DNA from: Pelagimonas sp.
GTDB lineage: Bacteria > Pseudomonadota > Alphaproteobacteria > Rhodobacterales > Rhodobacteraceae
Length of the DNA: 64,000 bases
Assembly: GCA_025210345.1 (NCBI GenBank)
Contig: JAOARX010000013.1
Span: 1-64,000, forward strand
Direction: 5' to 3'
In this document: one piece after another, positions 36,422 to 46,449 of the stretch
How the letters are laid out: each line of letters begins with the position of its first letter
Position numbering within the stretch: position 1 is the stretch's first letter
Translations under genes and position numbers: made by a program
Notes under the pieces: model-generated
Database searches by the model: none
What the model was told of the DNA's origin: nothing
The model's input: only the letters and a program-made list of their open reading frames with translations

Positions 36422-36838
36422 TTACCCATCGCGTCCGGGTTCATCCGGGTTGCATGAGAACAGGGCGATTTTGTTGCCCTGCGGATCGCGCAGGTAGCCC
36501 ACGTAAAACCGTGGACCATAGGCCGCGCGAAAGCCCGGCGCGCCCTCGGTGCTGCCCCCTGCTGTTAGCGCGGCGGCATGCAGGTCGCGCACCTGCTGCT
36601 GGGTGGTGGCCTCAAACGCGACCATCGTGCCGTTCCCGGCACTTGCGGGCTGCCCGTCAAACGAGGGTTTCACATAGAAATCCGGATAGACAGGTTTTTG
36701 GCCGGGGGCGACAGGCAGGGCGAAACTCAGGCCTTCGGGCCCTTCGGTCAGCCCATAGCCAAGCGCAGGCAGAAAGGCGGTGTAAAACCGTTTTGCGCGG
36801 GCGATGTCATCAGCTCCGACAGTGACATAGGCGATCAT
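36422..36838 (-). CDS. VOC/glyoxalase-family protein
   Basis: The 138 residues show the paired beta-alpha-beta-beta-beta vicinal-oxygen-chelate fold, beginning IAYVTVGADDIARAKRFYTAFLP and ending FYVGYLRDPQGNKIALFS. The usual metal ligand pattern cannot be assigned with confidence. GGAGAAC precedes the ATG at 36838, and the ORF could extend in frame to 36868 without a better site. The function is unknown. Confidence 0.8.
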   Translation of the reverse strand: MIAYVTVGADDIARAKRFYTAFLPALGYGLTEGPEGLSFALPVAPGQKPVYPDFYVKPSFDGQPASAGNGTMVAFEATTQQQVRDLHAAALTAGGSTEGAPGFRAAYGPRFYVGYLRDPQGNKIALFSCNPDEPGRDG

Positions 36839-36887
36839 GGCGTTCTCCAAGCGAAAAGCGGCCCGCAATCCGGGGCCGCTCTTTGTC

Positions 36888-39800
36888 TTACTCTGCCGGT
36901 TTCAGATCAGAGGTGTCTTTGTCCAAGGGAGGTGCGTCGGCCTCGTCCATATCCCACAGGATCTCTCCGACCTGCGTGCGCTTGGCCTGCCGCGCAAGCG
37001 CCCAATCGCGTGTGGCCTGGCTGGAGCGGCTTGACCCCATTCGGCCCAAAAGTTGCGCAAACCAAAGCACATAGGTCACCAACCAGACCCGCAGCGCCAG
37101 CATGGCCGGGGTAAAGACCAGCGTCAGGATCGTCGCGGTCCCCAGCCCAAAGACCACCGCCGTGGCCAAGTTTTTCCACCACAGGGCTGTGGGGCTGTCG
37201 ATGGAATACCCCCCGTTGAAGAAATCAAGACTTAGCCCGTACATCATCGGCGCAAGGCCTGCCATCGTGGTGATCGTGGTCAGCAAAACCGGACGAATGC
37301 GCGCTTCGGCGGTGCGGGTGATGGCCTCGATCCGGGGCATGTAGCGGCTGAATTCCTGATAGGTGTCGATCAGCACAATGTTGTTGTTCACCACGATCCC
37401 GGCCAAGGCGACGATGCCGACGCCGGTCATGATGATGCTGAAGTACTGTTCCCAGACCAACATGCCGATCAGCACCCCCGCCGTGGACATGACCACCGCC
37501 AAAAGCACGAGGACCGAGTTATAAAAGCTGTTGAACTGCGCCAGCAAGATGATGAACATCAACCCCAGCGCACCGGCAAAGGCCGAGACCAGAAAGGCCT
37601 GACTTTCGGCCTGATCCTCTTGGTCGCCGGTCCATTCCCAGCCGATGCCAGCGGGCAGGGGATTGGTGTCCAGCCATTTGGTGATCTCGGTGATCCGTTC
37701 GTTTGGGTTCACCGGGACGGCCTTCAGATCTGAGTTCGCGGGAATTTCCAGTGAGCTTTCCATTTCAGCAAAAGTTTCGCGCAGTTGATCTTCTGTGGGT
37801 AGCTGAGAAGCGTCCCCACCAAGGTCTTCAACCGCCTCAACCAAGTTCGCTCTTAGGAGGCTCCAATCAGTATCTGGTTTCTTAAGCAAATCACCGAGGG
37901 GGCGATAAGCTGTTCCAGATATTGAGAGTTTTCCGTCAGGATCCTCCTGCGCAAAGCCAAGCACAGCGCCACTTGAGTGGATAATTTGGACAAATCCGCT
38001 TTCCACATCCGCCTTCACGTCAAAGTATCGCGTCTGGTTGATGCGGTTGATCTCGGCCAGTTTTTTCACCGGTGTGCGGGTGATGAAGTTTGCCAAGGGC
38101 ACCAAGCCACTGGCCGTGCGCACCTTGAGCGTGTCTAGCGTTGACAGCACACGGTATTCTTCGGGCAGGCGGACGCGGATCTCGATCTCTTCGTCTGAGC
38201 TGTCCACGCGCATGGTGTCCAGCAAGATCCCTCGAGTCACCAGCTGCACCATCGCCCCGACCGAGGCCACATCAGCCCCATAGCGCCCTGCCTTTTCCAC
38301 ATCCACGTCGATCTGCCAGTCGATGCCGGGCAGGGGGCGGGTGTCGTCGATCAGGCGCAGGCCCGGTGTCGCGTCAAACTGCGCGCGGGCCATCCCCGTG
38401 GCCTCCAGCAGCGCGTCCCAGTCGTTGCCGGTCAGGCGCAGATGCACGGGCTTGGCGCTGGCGGGGCCCTGGCTTTGTGACAGGACCTCGATCTGGATAC
38501 CGGGGATCTGGCTAAGCTGTTCCGTCAGATCGGCGACGATCACATCGCCATCCAGATCGGCAAGCTCGACCCCTTCGGTGCGACGGGCAAACGCGGCGCG
38601 ATCTTCCCAGCGGATCGTTTCGAATTGAACCTGACCGATGGTGTCCTTGGGGGCTATGGCGCCGCCGGTGTTGTTGTTCAATCCACCGCGCCCGGCAAAG
38701 CTAAAGGCATTGTCGACACCCGGGTGCGCCAGCACGATTTGTTCGGCGCGTTTGACCATGGCGTCTTTTTCATCCAGCGACAGGTTGCCCCGCGCCTTGA
38801 CATAGACGATGGCCATTTCGGGTTCGGAATCGACAAAGAACTCGGTGCCATAATTGTTTTTGCCATAGTAGCCAAAGACACTGACGACGAGAAAGACAAC
38901 AGCGCCCACCGTCACCAGAGGCATGACCGGATTGCCCGCGATGAAATGGGTGAAATGGCCAAATGCGGTCCGGCGATAGGCGCCGTCAATGCGGGTGGCT
39001 TTGCGGCGCAGCGCAACCGAATCCATCAAGATCGAAGAGATCGTCCCGAAGATGAAGAAGATCAGCGCCCCCGGCAGACGCGCGCCAAAGCCCGTACCGT
39101 CGATTGGCAACAGATAGTCAGGGTTCAGCACCGACATGGCGCCCACGAACAGGCCAAGGATGGCAAAGGGCACCAGCGCCGCCCGCAACGCCCAGGGCCA
39201 GGCATCGCGCAGGCGATCCGCGGCGTGACCGATCAGGCGCGAAAAACGCCCGGTCACCCCGCCCATGACGGGCAGATAGATCAAGGCCACCACCAGCGAC
39301 GCGGACAGCACAAAGATCAGCGTCACAGGCAGCATCCCCATGAATTGCCCCGGAACACCCGGCCAGAACAGCATGGGCAAAAAGGCACACAGCGTGGTCG
39401 CTGTCGAAGAGACCACCGGCCAGAACATGCGATGCGCCGCCTCGACATAGGCGTGCATCGGGCCTGACCCCTCTGAGATGCGCTTGTCCGCGTATTCGAC
39501 CACGACAATGGCCCCATCCACCAGCATCCCGACCGCAAGGATCAGACCGAACATCACGATGTTGGAAATGCTGATCCCCATCAGGGCCAGCAGCAAAAAG
39601 CACAACAGGAATGAGGTTGGGATGGCAAAGCCCACCAACAGGGCAGGGCGCAGGCCCAGGCTGGCCAGCACGACGATCATCACCAGCGCAATCGCCGTCA
39701 GAACCGAGCCTTCGAGCTGGCGCACCATACTGTCCACCTGACGGCTTTGGTCGTTGGATGTGCCCACGTCCAGCACCGCCTGCAGTTCCTGCGGCCATTC

Positions 39801-40721
39801 GCTTTGGGCCTGGGCCAGCACGGTTTTCACCTCGGCCACGGTGTCGATGATGTTATAGCCCTTGCGCTTGACCACCTGCAGCGCGACGGTGGTGTTGCCG
39901 TTGAAACGCGCGGTTCCTTCGCGGTCTTCGAACGTCAGATTGATCGTCGCCAGATCCCCCAGCGTCACCACGCGGTCGCCATTCACCTTGACCGGCAGGT
40001 CATAGACATCGCGCGCCTCGTCAAAGCTGGACGGGATCTTCACCGCAAAGCTGCCCTGTTCGGTCTCGACCTCACCGGCGGCGATCAATTGGTTGTTGTT
40101 TTGCACCACGTTGATCAGCTCAAGCGCGGTGACGTTATAGCTTTCCATGCGCAGCGGGTCGATCAGAACCTCAAGCATCTCATCACGGTTGCCCGCAATC
40201 CCCGCCTCAAGCACGCTGTCGAGCGCTTCGACCCTATCCTGTAGGTCTTTGGCGACCTTGGCCATGGTGCGTTCTGGCACGGGGCCGGTCAGGTTGACGA
40301 TCAGGATCGGGAATTCGGAAAAGTTGATTTCGGTGATCGTATACTGATCGGCCCCCTCGGGGAAATTGCCTTCGGCCTTGTTCATGCTGTCGCGCACGTC
40401 GGCGATGATCTTGGTTTTGTCCCAACCGAATTCGAATTCCAGTGCAACCCCGGCATAGCCTTCGGCGGCGGTACCGGTCATTTCCTTGAGCCCGTCCAGA
40501 TCGGCCAGTTCGGTCTCCATGGGTTTGACCAACAGCTTTTCCGAATCCGCAGCCGAGATGCCGGGGAAATTCAGCGACACGAACAATGCAGGAATTTCAA
40601 TGTCTGGCTCCCCTTCCTTGGGTAGCGAAACATAGGCGTAGCCGCCAATCACCAAGGACAGGACGATAAAGGCCAAAACCATGCGGGCGCGTTCGGCCGC
40701 CCAATCGATGATGCCCGTCAT
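36888..40721 (-). CDS. RND-family efflux permease, enlarged
   Basis: This AcrB/MexF-type proton-driven exporter of the inner membrane has 1277 residues against about 1040 for typical members. Extra sequence lies between the two halves (about residues 485-600), where additional hydrophobic segments such as LVPFAILGLFVGAMSVLN appear. A second insertion near residues 893-995 sits in the second periplasmic half and is encoded by visibly lower-GC DNA. The charged TM4 text GMLVDGAIVVVEY and the TM11 text NNNIVLIDTYQEFSRYM are present. It overlaps the adaptor gene by ATGA. No outer-membrane channel gene is nearby. Confidence 0.9.
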   Translation of the reverse strand: MTGIIDWAAERARMVLAFIVLSLVIGGYAYVSLPKEGEPDIEIPALFVSLNFPGISAADSEKLLVKPMETELADLDGLKEMTGTAAEGYAGVALEFEFGWDKTKIIADVRDSMNKAEGNFPEGADQYTITEINFSEFPILIVNLTGPVPERTMAKVAKDLQDRVEALDSVLEAGIAGNRDEMLEVLIDPLRMESYNVTALELINVVQNNNQLIAAGEVETEQGSFAVKIPSSFDEARDVYDLPVKVNGDRVVTLGDLATINLTFEDREGTARFNGNTTVALQVVKRKGYNIIDTVAEVKTVLAQAQSEWPQELQAVLDVGTSNDQSRQVDSMVRQLEGSVLTAIALVMIVVLASLGLRPALLVGFAIPTSFLLCFLLLALMGISISNIVMFGLILAVGMLVDGAIVVVEYADKRISEGSGPMHAYVEAAHRMFWPVVSSTATTLCAFLPMLFWPGVPGQFMGMLPVTLIFVLSASLVVALIYLPVMGGVTGRFSRLIGHAADRLRDAWPWALRAALVPFAILGLFVGAMSVLNPDYLLPIDGTGFGARLPGALIFFIFGTISSILMDSVALRRKATRIDGAYRRTAFGHFTHFIAGNPVMPLVTVGAVVFLVVSVFGYYGKNNYGTEFFVDSEPEMAIVYVKARGNLSLDEKDAMVKRAEQIVLAHPGVDNAFSFAGRGGLNNNTGGAIAPKDTIGQVQFETIRWEDRAAFARRTEGVELADLDGDVIVADLTEQLSQIPGIQIEVLSQSQGPASAKPVHLRLTGNDWDALLEATGMARAQFDATPGLRLIDDTRPLPGIDWQIDVDVEKAGRYGADVASVGAMVQLVTRGILLDTMRVDSSDEEIEIRVRLPEEYRVLSTLDTLKVRTASGLVPLANFITRTPVKKLAEINRINQTRYFDVKADVESGFVQIIHSSGAVLGFAQEDPDGKLSISGTAYRPLGDLLKKPDTDWSLLRANLVEAVEDLGGDASQLPTEDQLRETFAEMESSLEIPANSDLKAVPVNPNERITEITKWLDTNPLPAGIGWEWTGDQEDQAESQAFLVSAFAGALGLMFIILLAQFNSFYNSVLVLLAVVMSTAGVLIGMLVWEQYFSIIMTGVGIVALAGIVVNNNIVLIDTYQEFSRYMPRIEAITRTAEARIRPVLLTTITTMAGLAPMMYGLSLDFFNGGYSIDSPTALWWKNLATAVVFGLGTATILTLVFTPAMLALRVWLVTYVLWFAQLLGRMGSSRSSQATRDWALARQAKRTQVGEILWDMDEADAPPLDKDTSDLKPAE

Positions 40722-42199
40722 TGGGTCACCTCTTCAAAGTGCGGCGCCACGGCGACGCCGTCTGTGACGTATTCCTGACCCAGAATAATCACGTCGGCTT
40801 TGGCCCCAAGTCCCGTCACCCAGATCCCATCGCGCGTGTCGCGCAGCAGGGTAATTTCCTGGAACAGGGCCTTGCTGCCCTCGTCGACGATACGCACGCC
40901 CAGGCGGCCTTCGTTATCAAGTGTCAGCGAAGACTGGGGCAGCAGGTGCGCTTTGACGCCTTCGGCCTGAATGGCGATTTCGGCGGTCTGGCCATCGCGG
41001 ATGCTCAGATCCGAATTGTCCACCTCAAGTTCGACGCGAAAGGTGCGCGTCACTGGATCGGCGCTGCGCGATACAAAGGTCACCTGACCCACAACTTCGC
41101 GCCCGTCCACCAGTCGCGCCCCGGCCATGGCGCCGGTTTCAATCCGGGCCACCTGGGTTTCCGGGGCAAAGCCTACCAGCTTGATAGGCTGCAATTGGAT
41201 CACGGTGCCACAGGCGCTGCCCGGTTGCATCAAGGCCCCCAGCTCTGCGGTATCGGTTTCCAGCAGGCCCCCAAAGGGGGCATGGATCGAGACGCGCTCG
41301 ATTTCCTTGTTTGCGCTGGCCACGCCGGCTTCGGCGGCCTGAATGCCGGATTGCGCGCTTTCTTCACCGGATCTGGCCGATTGCAGGGCCGCGCGGGCGC
41401 TTTCCACCTGGCTGCGGGCGCTTTCGACCCCTGCGGTGGCGTTCTGGATCTGGCTTTTTGCCCCTTCAATGCCGCTTTCTGCGGCCTTCAGCCCGGACAG
41501 GGCGGTTTTGACCCCGGCCTTGGCCGCCTCAAAGGCCGCTTCCGCATTGGCGAGGCGGGTCTGAGCGGCATAGCCGCTTTCTGCCAGTTTCTTGGCGGCG
41601 TTCAGGTTGATTTCGGCTTCCTTGACGCGGGCTTCGGCCTCAACCAGGCGCGCCTCAGCTTCGGGAAGCTTCGCCCGCGCTGTGGCCAGCCCGGCTTCGG
41701 CTTCGGGCACGCGGGCCTGGGCCTGTTTCAGATTGGCCTCGGCGGCGGGAATGGCGGCCTGGGCCTCAAGAATGCGGGCCTGGGACGTGGGGACATTGGC
41801 GCGGGCTTCGGCCAGACGGGCCTCTGCTTCGGCCAAGGTCACCCGACGCGTGCCCGGGTCAATCTCGCACAGCAACTGGCCCTGTTCGACCAGGGCTCCC
41901 TTGCGCAAGGGTTCCGAGATCACCTTACCGCTGGTCTCAGAGCGCACCTCAATCTGGCGCAGGGCCTCGGTTTCACCGCGCAGCAAGACGGCACTGTCAA
42001 CATCTTGTGCAAGGCTTTGCAGGACCATGACCCGCACCCGCGTATCCGGGCCTTCGCTGACCTGAGTGTCACCGCGACCATTGGCCTGTACATCCGAGGG
42101 GGCGTCGCCCGCCAAGGCCATCAGGCGGTCGCGCTCCATAACGAACGCATAAAGCGTCGCGGCTACGATGAGTGCAGTTATGATGGAAAAAACCCGCAT
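40718..42199 (-). CDS. RND periplasmic adaptor with long coiled-coil hairpin
   Basis: This membrane-fusion protein has 493 residues. An N-terminal membrane anchor is followed by a lipoyl/barrel half (GALVEQGQLLCEIDPGTRRV), then an Ala/Glu-rich helical hairpin of about 190 residues (about 120-310, runs such as AEARLAEARANVP), the second lipoyl half (VSIHAPFGGLLETDTAELG) and a beta-barrel. It docks the permease to an outer-membrane channel. The hairpin is longer than in AcrA. It is the first gene of the pump operon. Confidence 0.92.
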   Translation of the reverse strand: MRVFSIITALIVAATLYAFVMERDRLMALAGDAPSDVQANGRGDTQVSEGPDTRVRVMVLQSLAQDVDSAVLLRGETEALRQIEVRSETSGKVISEPLRKGALVEQGQLLCEIDPGTRRVTLAEAEARLAEARANVPTSQARILEAQAAIPAAEANLKQAQARVPEAEAGLATARAKLPEAEARLVEAEARVKEAEINLNAAKKLAESGYAAQTRLANAEAAFEAAKAGVKTALSGLKAAESGIEGAKSQIQNATAGVESARSQVESARAALQSARSGEESAQSGIQAAEAGVASANKEIERVSIHAPFGGLLETDTAELGALMQPGSACGTVIQLQPIKLVGFAPETQVARIETGAMAGARLVDGREVVGQVTFVSRSADPVTRTFRVELEVDNSDLSIRDGQTAEIAIQAEGVKAHLLPQSSLTLDNEGRLGVRIVDEGSKALFQEITLLRDTRDGIWVTGLGAKADVIILGQEYVTDGVAVAPHFEEVTQ

Positions 42200-42537
42200 C
42201 TTGTCATACCTATCCGTTCTGGAGCCCCTGATCCCGAGAGCTGTTCGCGCGCATCTGTTCGGTTGTGGCTTTGGCGTAAAATTTGCTAAACCGCATTGTT
42301 CAATTGGTAGGCACTGTTTCCCATGGCTTCAAGGAATGCGATTGCTTTTCCCGGCCCTAGGCGACATTTTTTCCACGACCCATGCGAAAACCGGGCATTG
42401 TTTCGAAACAACCACCATTGGAATGCTAGGGGAATAATTGTCAGACGCCCCATGGCGTGGCAATCGAAGGCGGGGATGCCCTTGGCACGCTTGCCCACGC
42501 AGGTTAAGAGGGGGCAAACAGGTTTCAGGGGGCGCAG
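42200..42537. other. Divergent gap between the pump operon and yfgM
   Basis: These 338 bases separate the RND adaptor (minus) from yfgM (plus). I see no gene. It holds TTGTTTCGAAACAA (42398-42411), a perfect 14-bp palindrome that is a candidate operator for either direction, and a GAATAATT-like AT patch near 42430. No regulator gene is adjacent to the pump. Confidence 0.55.
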
Positions 42538-43194
42538 GTGAGCGATACCGACAGTTTCATTGAAGAGGTGACCGAAGAGGTCAAGCGTGATCGTCTGTTC
42601 AAGCTGCTCAAGCGTTACGGCTGGATCGGGGTTGTCGTGGTGCTTGGCATCGTTGGCGGCACGGCCTTTCGCGAATATCGCGTCGCACAGCACGCGGCCG
42701 CAGCCCAGGCCTTTGGCGATCAGATCCTGACGGCGCTGGACGGAGCCGAAGCCGCTGATCGGGCTCAGGCCTTGGCGGGGATTGGTGCCGAACAGGCCGG
42801 GGCACAGGCGATTTTGCAGATGCTGATCGCCGCCGAAGAATCCGAAGCCCAGGACACGGGCGCCGCGGTGTCACGGCTTGAACAGGTTGCGCAAAACGCC
42901 GAGATCCCGACCATCTATCGCCAGATTGCCAGCTATAAGGCGCTGACCGCAGGGGCGTCGACGATGGATGCCCAGACGCGTCGCGCCGGGTTCGAAGCCC
43001 TCGCGGTTCCCGGACAGCCGCTGCGGCTTTTGGCAGAAGAACAACTGGCCCTGATCGACATCGAAACCGGCGCGCGCGAGGCCGCATTAGAGCGTCTGGA
43101 CGCGATTTCGCAGGATGCCGAGGCAACGGCGGGCTTGCGCCGACGCGCAAGTCAGTTGATTGTGGCTTTGGGTGGAACGCCTATAACGCAATAG
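42538..43194 (+). CDS. YfgM-like tetratricopeptide membrane protein
   Basis: The 218 residues have a short cytoplasmic N-terminus, one membrane helix (about 27-45, WIGVVVVLGIVGGTAF) and a periplasmic helical-repeat domain. In other bacteria YfgM is an ancillary SecYEG and chaperone-linked factor, encoded just before bamB and der, as here. The start is a GTG at 42538 preceded by AGGGGGCGCAG. Confidence 0.85.
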   Translation: MSDTDSFIEEVTEEVKRDRLFKLLKRYGWIGVVVVLGIVGGTAFREYRVAQHAAAAQAFGDQILTALDGAEAADRAQALAGIGAEQAGAQAILQMLIAAEESEAQDTGAAVSRLEQVAQNAEIPTIYRQIASYKALTAGASTMDAQTRRAGFEALAVPGQPLRLLAEEQLALIDIETGAREAALERLDAISQDAEATAGLRRRASQLIVALGGTPITQ

Positions 43195-43300
43195 TGGGCG
43201 CATCCGACTGGATTTTCGGTTCTTGATCGGCATCCAGCGCGGGTAGGCAACAACATAGCGGCCAGACGGGCCGGGCAAAGACAGGCACGAGGGGGCAATC

Positions 43301-44632
43301 ATGCTGCGCAAAGCAAGTATCCTGACAACGCTAGGAGCGCTGACCCTTGCGGGGTGCGCCGAGCGCGAGATCATTTTGCCGGGCGAACGTCTGGGCGTTC
43401 ACGAGGTTCTTCAGACCCGCGCGGGCGAGGCCGTCGCGCAAAAGAACTTTGCTCCGGATGCACCGATCAGCCTGCCGGGCACGGTGCGCAACACGGAATG
43501 GACGCAATCGCATGTGTCGCCGCATACACGTGTATCGCACGCCGCCCTTGGGACGCAGTTGCAAGAGCTGTGGTCGGTCAACATCGGGACCGGGGATTCC
43601 CGCCGCAAACGTCTGAATGCGGACCCGGTGGTTGCCGGGGGGCGCATCTTTACCCTCGATGCGGATCACGTGGTGCGCGCCACGTCGACAGCGGGCGAAC
43701 CGCTCTGGTCGCACAGCCTGACGCCCGAGCGTGATAGCGAAGCGCAGGCGCAGGGCGGCGGTTTGGCCGTCGCGGGCCAGCGGCTGTATGTTGCGTCTGG
43801 CTTTGGCATGCTGAGCGCGCTGGACGCCGAGACAGGCTCTGAAATCTGGAGCCAGAAGCTTGGTAATACCGCCACAGGTGCGCCAACCTACCGCGATGGT
43901 GTGGTCTATGTGGTGTCCGGGGATCGCGCGGGCTGGGCGATCGAGGCGGACACGGGGCGTGTGCGCTGGCAGTTGGACGGATCAGGGGACAGCCACAACG
44001 TTGCAGGCGCTGCCGCCCCCGCTGTCAGTGAGAAATACGTGACCTTCTCTTACGGGGAATCCACGGTCCAGACCGCCTTTCGTATGGGAGGATTGACCCT
44101 GTGGAACGCCGAGCTTCTGGGGCGGCGCAATGGCGTGACCCTGAGCAAGGTTGATGACATCACCGGCGACCCCGTGGTCGTGGGCGATACGGTTTACGCG
44201 GCCAACCATTCGGGGCGGATCGCGGCTTTGTCTCTGGCCAATGGCGACCGGCTGTGGACAGCAAAGCAAGGGGCCCTGGGGCCGGTTTGGGCCGCGGGCG
44301 GGTCTGTGTTCTTTGTGTCGGATCGCAACCAGCTGATCCGCATGGATGCCGCGACGGGCGAAGAAATCTGGGTGCAGGATCTGCCGGGGTACGCACCCAA
44401 GCGCAACCCGAACCGCAAACGCGATTCGTCTTTTGCCAATCACGGTCCGATCCTTGCGGGTGGGCGCCTGATTGTTTCTGGAAGTGATGGCCTGCTGCGC
44501 AGCTTTGATCCCCGGACCGGTGCGCTTGTGTCTTCGGTCGAGGTCAAGGGCGGCGCCACAACACGCCCGGTGGTGGCCGGTCAGACACTGTATGTGGTGT
44601 CGCGCAAGGGGCAACTGGTCGCCTATCGCTAA
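43301..44632 (+). CDS. bamB: Outer-membrane assembly lipoprotein, PQQ-like beta-propeller
   Basis: It is 443 residues with a lipoprotein signal (LAGC, modified Cys19). Repeated beta-propeller blades follow, such as SALDAETGSEIWSQKLG, WAIEADTGRVRWQLDG and LIRMDAATGEEIWVQDLP. BamB scaffolds BamA in beta-barrel insertion. The gene order yfgM-bamB-der is the conserved one and supports the call over other PQQ-repeat proteins. Confidence 0.92.
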   Translation: MLRKASILTTLGALTLAGCAEREIILPGERLGVHEVLQTRAGEAVAQKNFAPDAPISLPGTVRNTEWTQSHVSPHTRVSHAALGTQLQELWSVNIGTGDSRRKRLNADPVVAGGRIFTLDADHVVRATSTAGEPLWSHSLTPERDSEAQAQGGGLAVAGQRLYVASGFGMLSALDAETGSEIWSQKLGNTATGAPTYRDGVVYVVSGDRAGWAIEADTGRVRWQLDGSGDSHNVAGAAAPAVSEKYVTFSYGESTVQTAFRMGGLTLWNAELLGRRNGVTLSKVDDITGDPVVVGDTVYAANHSGRIAALSLANGDRLWTAKQGALGPVWAAGGSVFFVSDRNQLIRMDAATGEEIWVQDLPGYAPKRNPNRKRDSSFANHGPILAGGRLIVSGSDGLLRSFDPRTGALVSSVEVKGGATTRPVVAGQTLYVVSRKGQLVAYR

Positions 44633-44811
44633 GCGGACGGAACTTGCACCGAGGTCGGGGTGGAACGTTTTTTCTGAAAAACGTTGCCCTGCCTCACGCA
44701 TGGGAATGACCTGTGACGGGATGCGCTGCCTTTCGCGTGCGCTAAGAACAATGGCTTTCCACGAGGTCGAAAATGCGGTATGGCGCACGCTCTGACTTTT
44801 CGGAGCGCTCC

Positions 44812-46299
44812 ATGTCTTTCTCGCTAGCCATTGTCGGCCGCCCCAATGTGGGCAAATCGACGCTGTTCAACCGCCTTGTGGGCAAACGTCTGGCCTTGGT
44901 CGACGATCAGCCCGGGGTCACCCGTGACCTGCGCGAAGGCGAAGCGCGCCTGGGCGATCTGCGGTTTACCGTGATCGACACCGCGGGTCTTGAGAACGAG
45001 ACCGACGATTCCCTGCCCGCGCGCATGCGCCGTCTGACTGAGCGCGCGGTGGACATGGCGGATGTCTGCCTGTTCCTCGTGGATGCCCGCGCGGGCATTT
45101 TGCCCGATGACATGGTGTTCGCCGAGATCCTGCGCAAGCGGGCCAGGGTGGTGTTGTTGGCGGCCAACAAGGCGGAAGGCACAGCTGCCGATGCCGGGGT
45201 GATTGAAGCCTACAGCCTTGGTCTGGGCGAACCCATGCGCCTGTCAGGGGAACATGGCGAGGGCATGAATGAGCTGTACTCCATGCTCCTGCCCATCTCG
45301 GAAGAGTTCGAAGAGCGGGCCGCGCAAGACACCCCCGAGACCGAAGTCACGATCGAAGAGGTCGACGATGAGACCGAGGTTCTCGACGACGATGTGCCGA
45401 TGCCAACCGCCGACAAACCGCTGCAAATCGCGGTGGTTGGGCGCCCGAATGCGGGGAAGTCCACGCTGGTCAACCAGATCCTTGGCGAAGATCGCCTGTT
45501 GACCGGACCCGAGGCCGGGATCACCCGCGATTCCATCTCGGTGGCGATGGATTGGAATGAAACACCGGTGCGTATCTTTGATACCGCAGGCATGCGCAAA
45601 CGTGCGAAGGTGCAGGAAAAGCTGGAAAAGCTTTCGGTATCGGACGGCATTCGCGCGGTGAAATTTGCCGAGGTGGTTGTTGTGCTGCTGGATGCGGCCA
45701 TTCCATTTGAAACCCAGGATCTCAAGATCGCGGATCTGGCCGAACGCGAAGGTCGCGCGGTGGTGGTTGCGGTGAACAAATGGGACATTGAAGACGAAAA
45801 GCAAGAAAAGCTGCGGGATCTGAAAGAGGCGTTCGAGCGCCTGCTGCCGCAGTTGCGCGGGGCACCGCTGGTCACGATTTCAGCGCGCACCGGGCGGGGG
45901 ATGGATCGCCTTCACGATGCGATCATTCGCGCCTATCGGACATGGAACCGTCGCATTCCCACGGGCCAGTTGAACCGCTGGCTGGATGCGATGATCTCGC
46001 GTCACCCACCGCCCGCGCCGCAGGGCAAACGGATCAAACTGCGCTATATGACCCAGGCCAAGACGCGCCCGCCGGGGTTTGTCGTGATGTGTTCCCATCC
46101 CGATAAACTGCCGGAAAGCTATTCCCGCTATCTTGTCAACGGGTTACGCGAAGACTTTGATATGCCGGGAACGCCTGTTCGCCTGACGATGCGCGGCCAG
46201 GGGGACAAGAACCCCTACAAGGGACGTCGCAAGAAAAAGCCGGGCGCATTGGGCAAACATATCGGCAAGCTACAGTCCAAACAGCACGGTGAAAGATAA
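44812..46299 (+). CDS. der: Ribosome-associated double GTPase Der (EngA)
   Basis: It assists 50S ribosome assembly. Two GTPase domains stand in tandem, with G1 motifs GRPNVGKST (near residue 8) and GRPNAGKST (near 210), an acidic linker near 165-195, and a C-terminal KH-like domain ending in a basic tail ([14 protein letters not shown]). The 495-residue chain starts at the ATG at 44812, with GGAG 7 bases upstream. The in-frame ATG at 44773 would add 13 residues before the conserved start. Confidence 0.97.
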   Translation: MSFSLAIVGRPNVGKSTLFNRLVGKRLALVDDQPGVTRDLREGEARLGDLRFTVIDTAGLENETDDSLPARMRRLTERAVDMADVCLFLVDARAGILPDDMVFAEILRKRARVVLLAANKAEGTAADAGVIEAYSLGLGEPMRLSGEHGEGMNELYSMLLPISEEFEERAAQDTPETEVTIEEVDDETEVLDDDVPMPTADKPLQIAVVGRPNAGKSTLVNQILGEDRLLTGPEAGITRDSISVAMDWNETPVRIFDTAGMRKRAKVQEKLEKLSVSDGIRAVKFAEVVVVLLDAAIPFETQDLKIADLAEREGRAVVVAVNKWDIEDEKQEKLRDLKEAFERLLPQLRGAPLVTISARTGRGMDRLHDAIIRAYRTWNRRIPTGQLNRWLDAMISRHPPPAPQGKRIKLRYMTQAKTRPPGFVVMCSHPDKLPESYSRYLVNGLREDFDMPGTPVRLTMRGQGDKNPYKGRRKKKPGALGKHIGKLQSKQHGER

Positions 46300-46334
46300 C
46301 GTCGCGAGGCTGGGCGCATGGCTTTGGCTGGGCG

Positions 46335-46363
46335 CCCAATATTCTTAGTGTAAGAATATTGGG
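46335..46363. terminator. 13-bp perfect hairpin after der
   Basis: CCCAATATTCTTA (46335-46347) and its exact complement (46351-46363) surround GTG. It lies 36 bases past the der stop. There is no downstream T-run on the plus strand; it may end transcription from both sides or be a dispersed repeat. Confidence 0.6.
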
Positions 46364-46375
46364 GGCTCTGCCCCG

Positions 46376-46394
46376 TCCCTGACGATGTCAGGGA
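46376..46394. repeat. 8-bp hairpin followed by an AAATATCCC-type motif
   Basis: TCCCTGAC and GTCAGGGA surround GAT, and the next bases (46394-46409) read, on the minus strand, AAATATCCCGGGGAGT. That motif also appears in the gaps at 16715 and 18051. Confidence 0.55.
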
Positions 46395-46449
46395 CTCCCC
46401 GGGATATTTATGTCCCAAAGAAACCCCTAAGCCTTCTTGGGGTCTCCGG

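Noticed and set aside
40721-42289. 522-codon plus-strand frame rich in Gly/Phe
   Set aside because: Mirror of the Ala/Glu repeats of the adaptor coiled coil.
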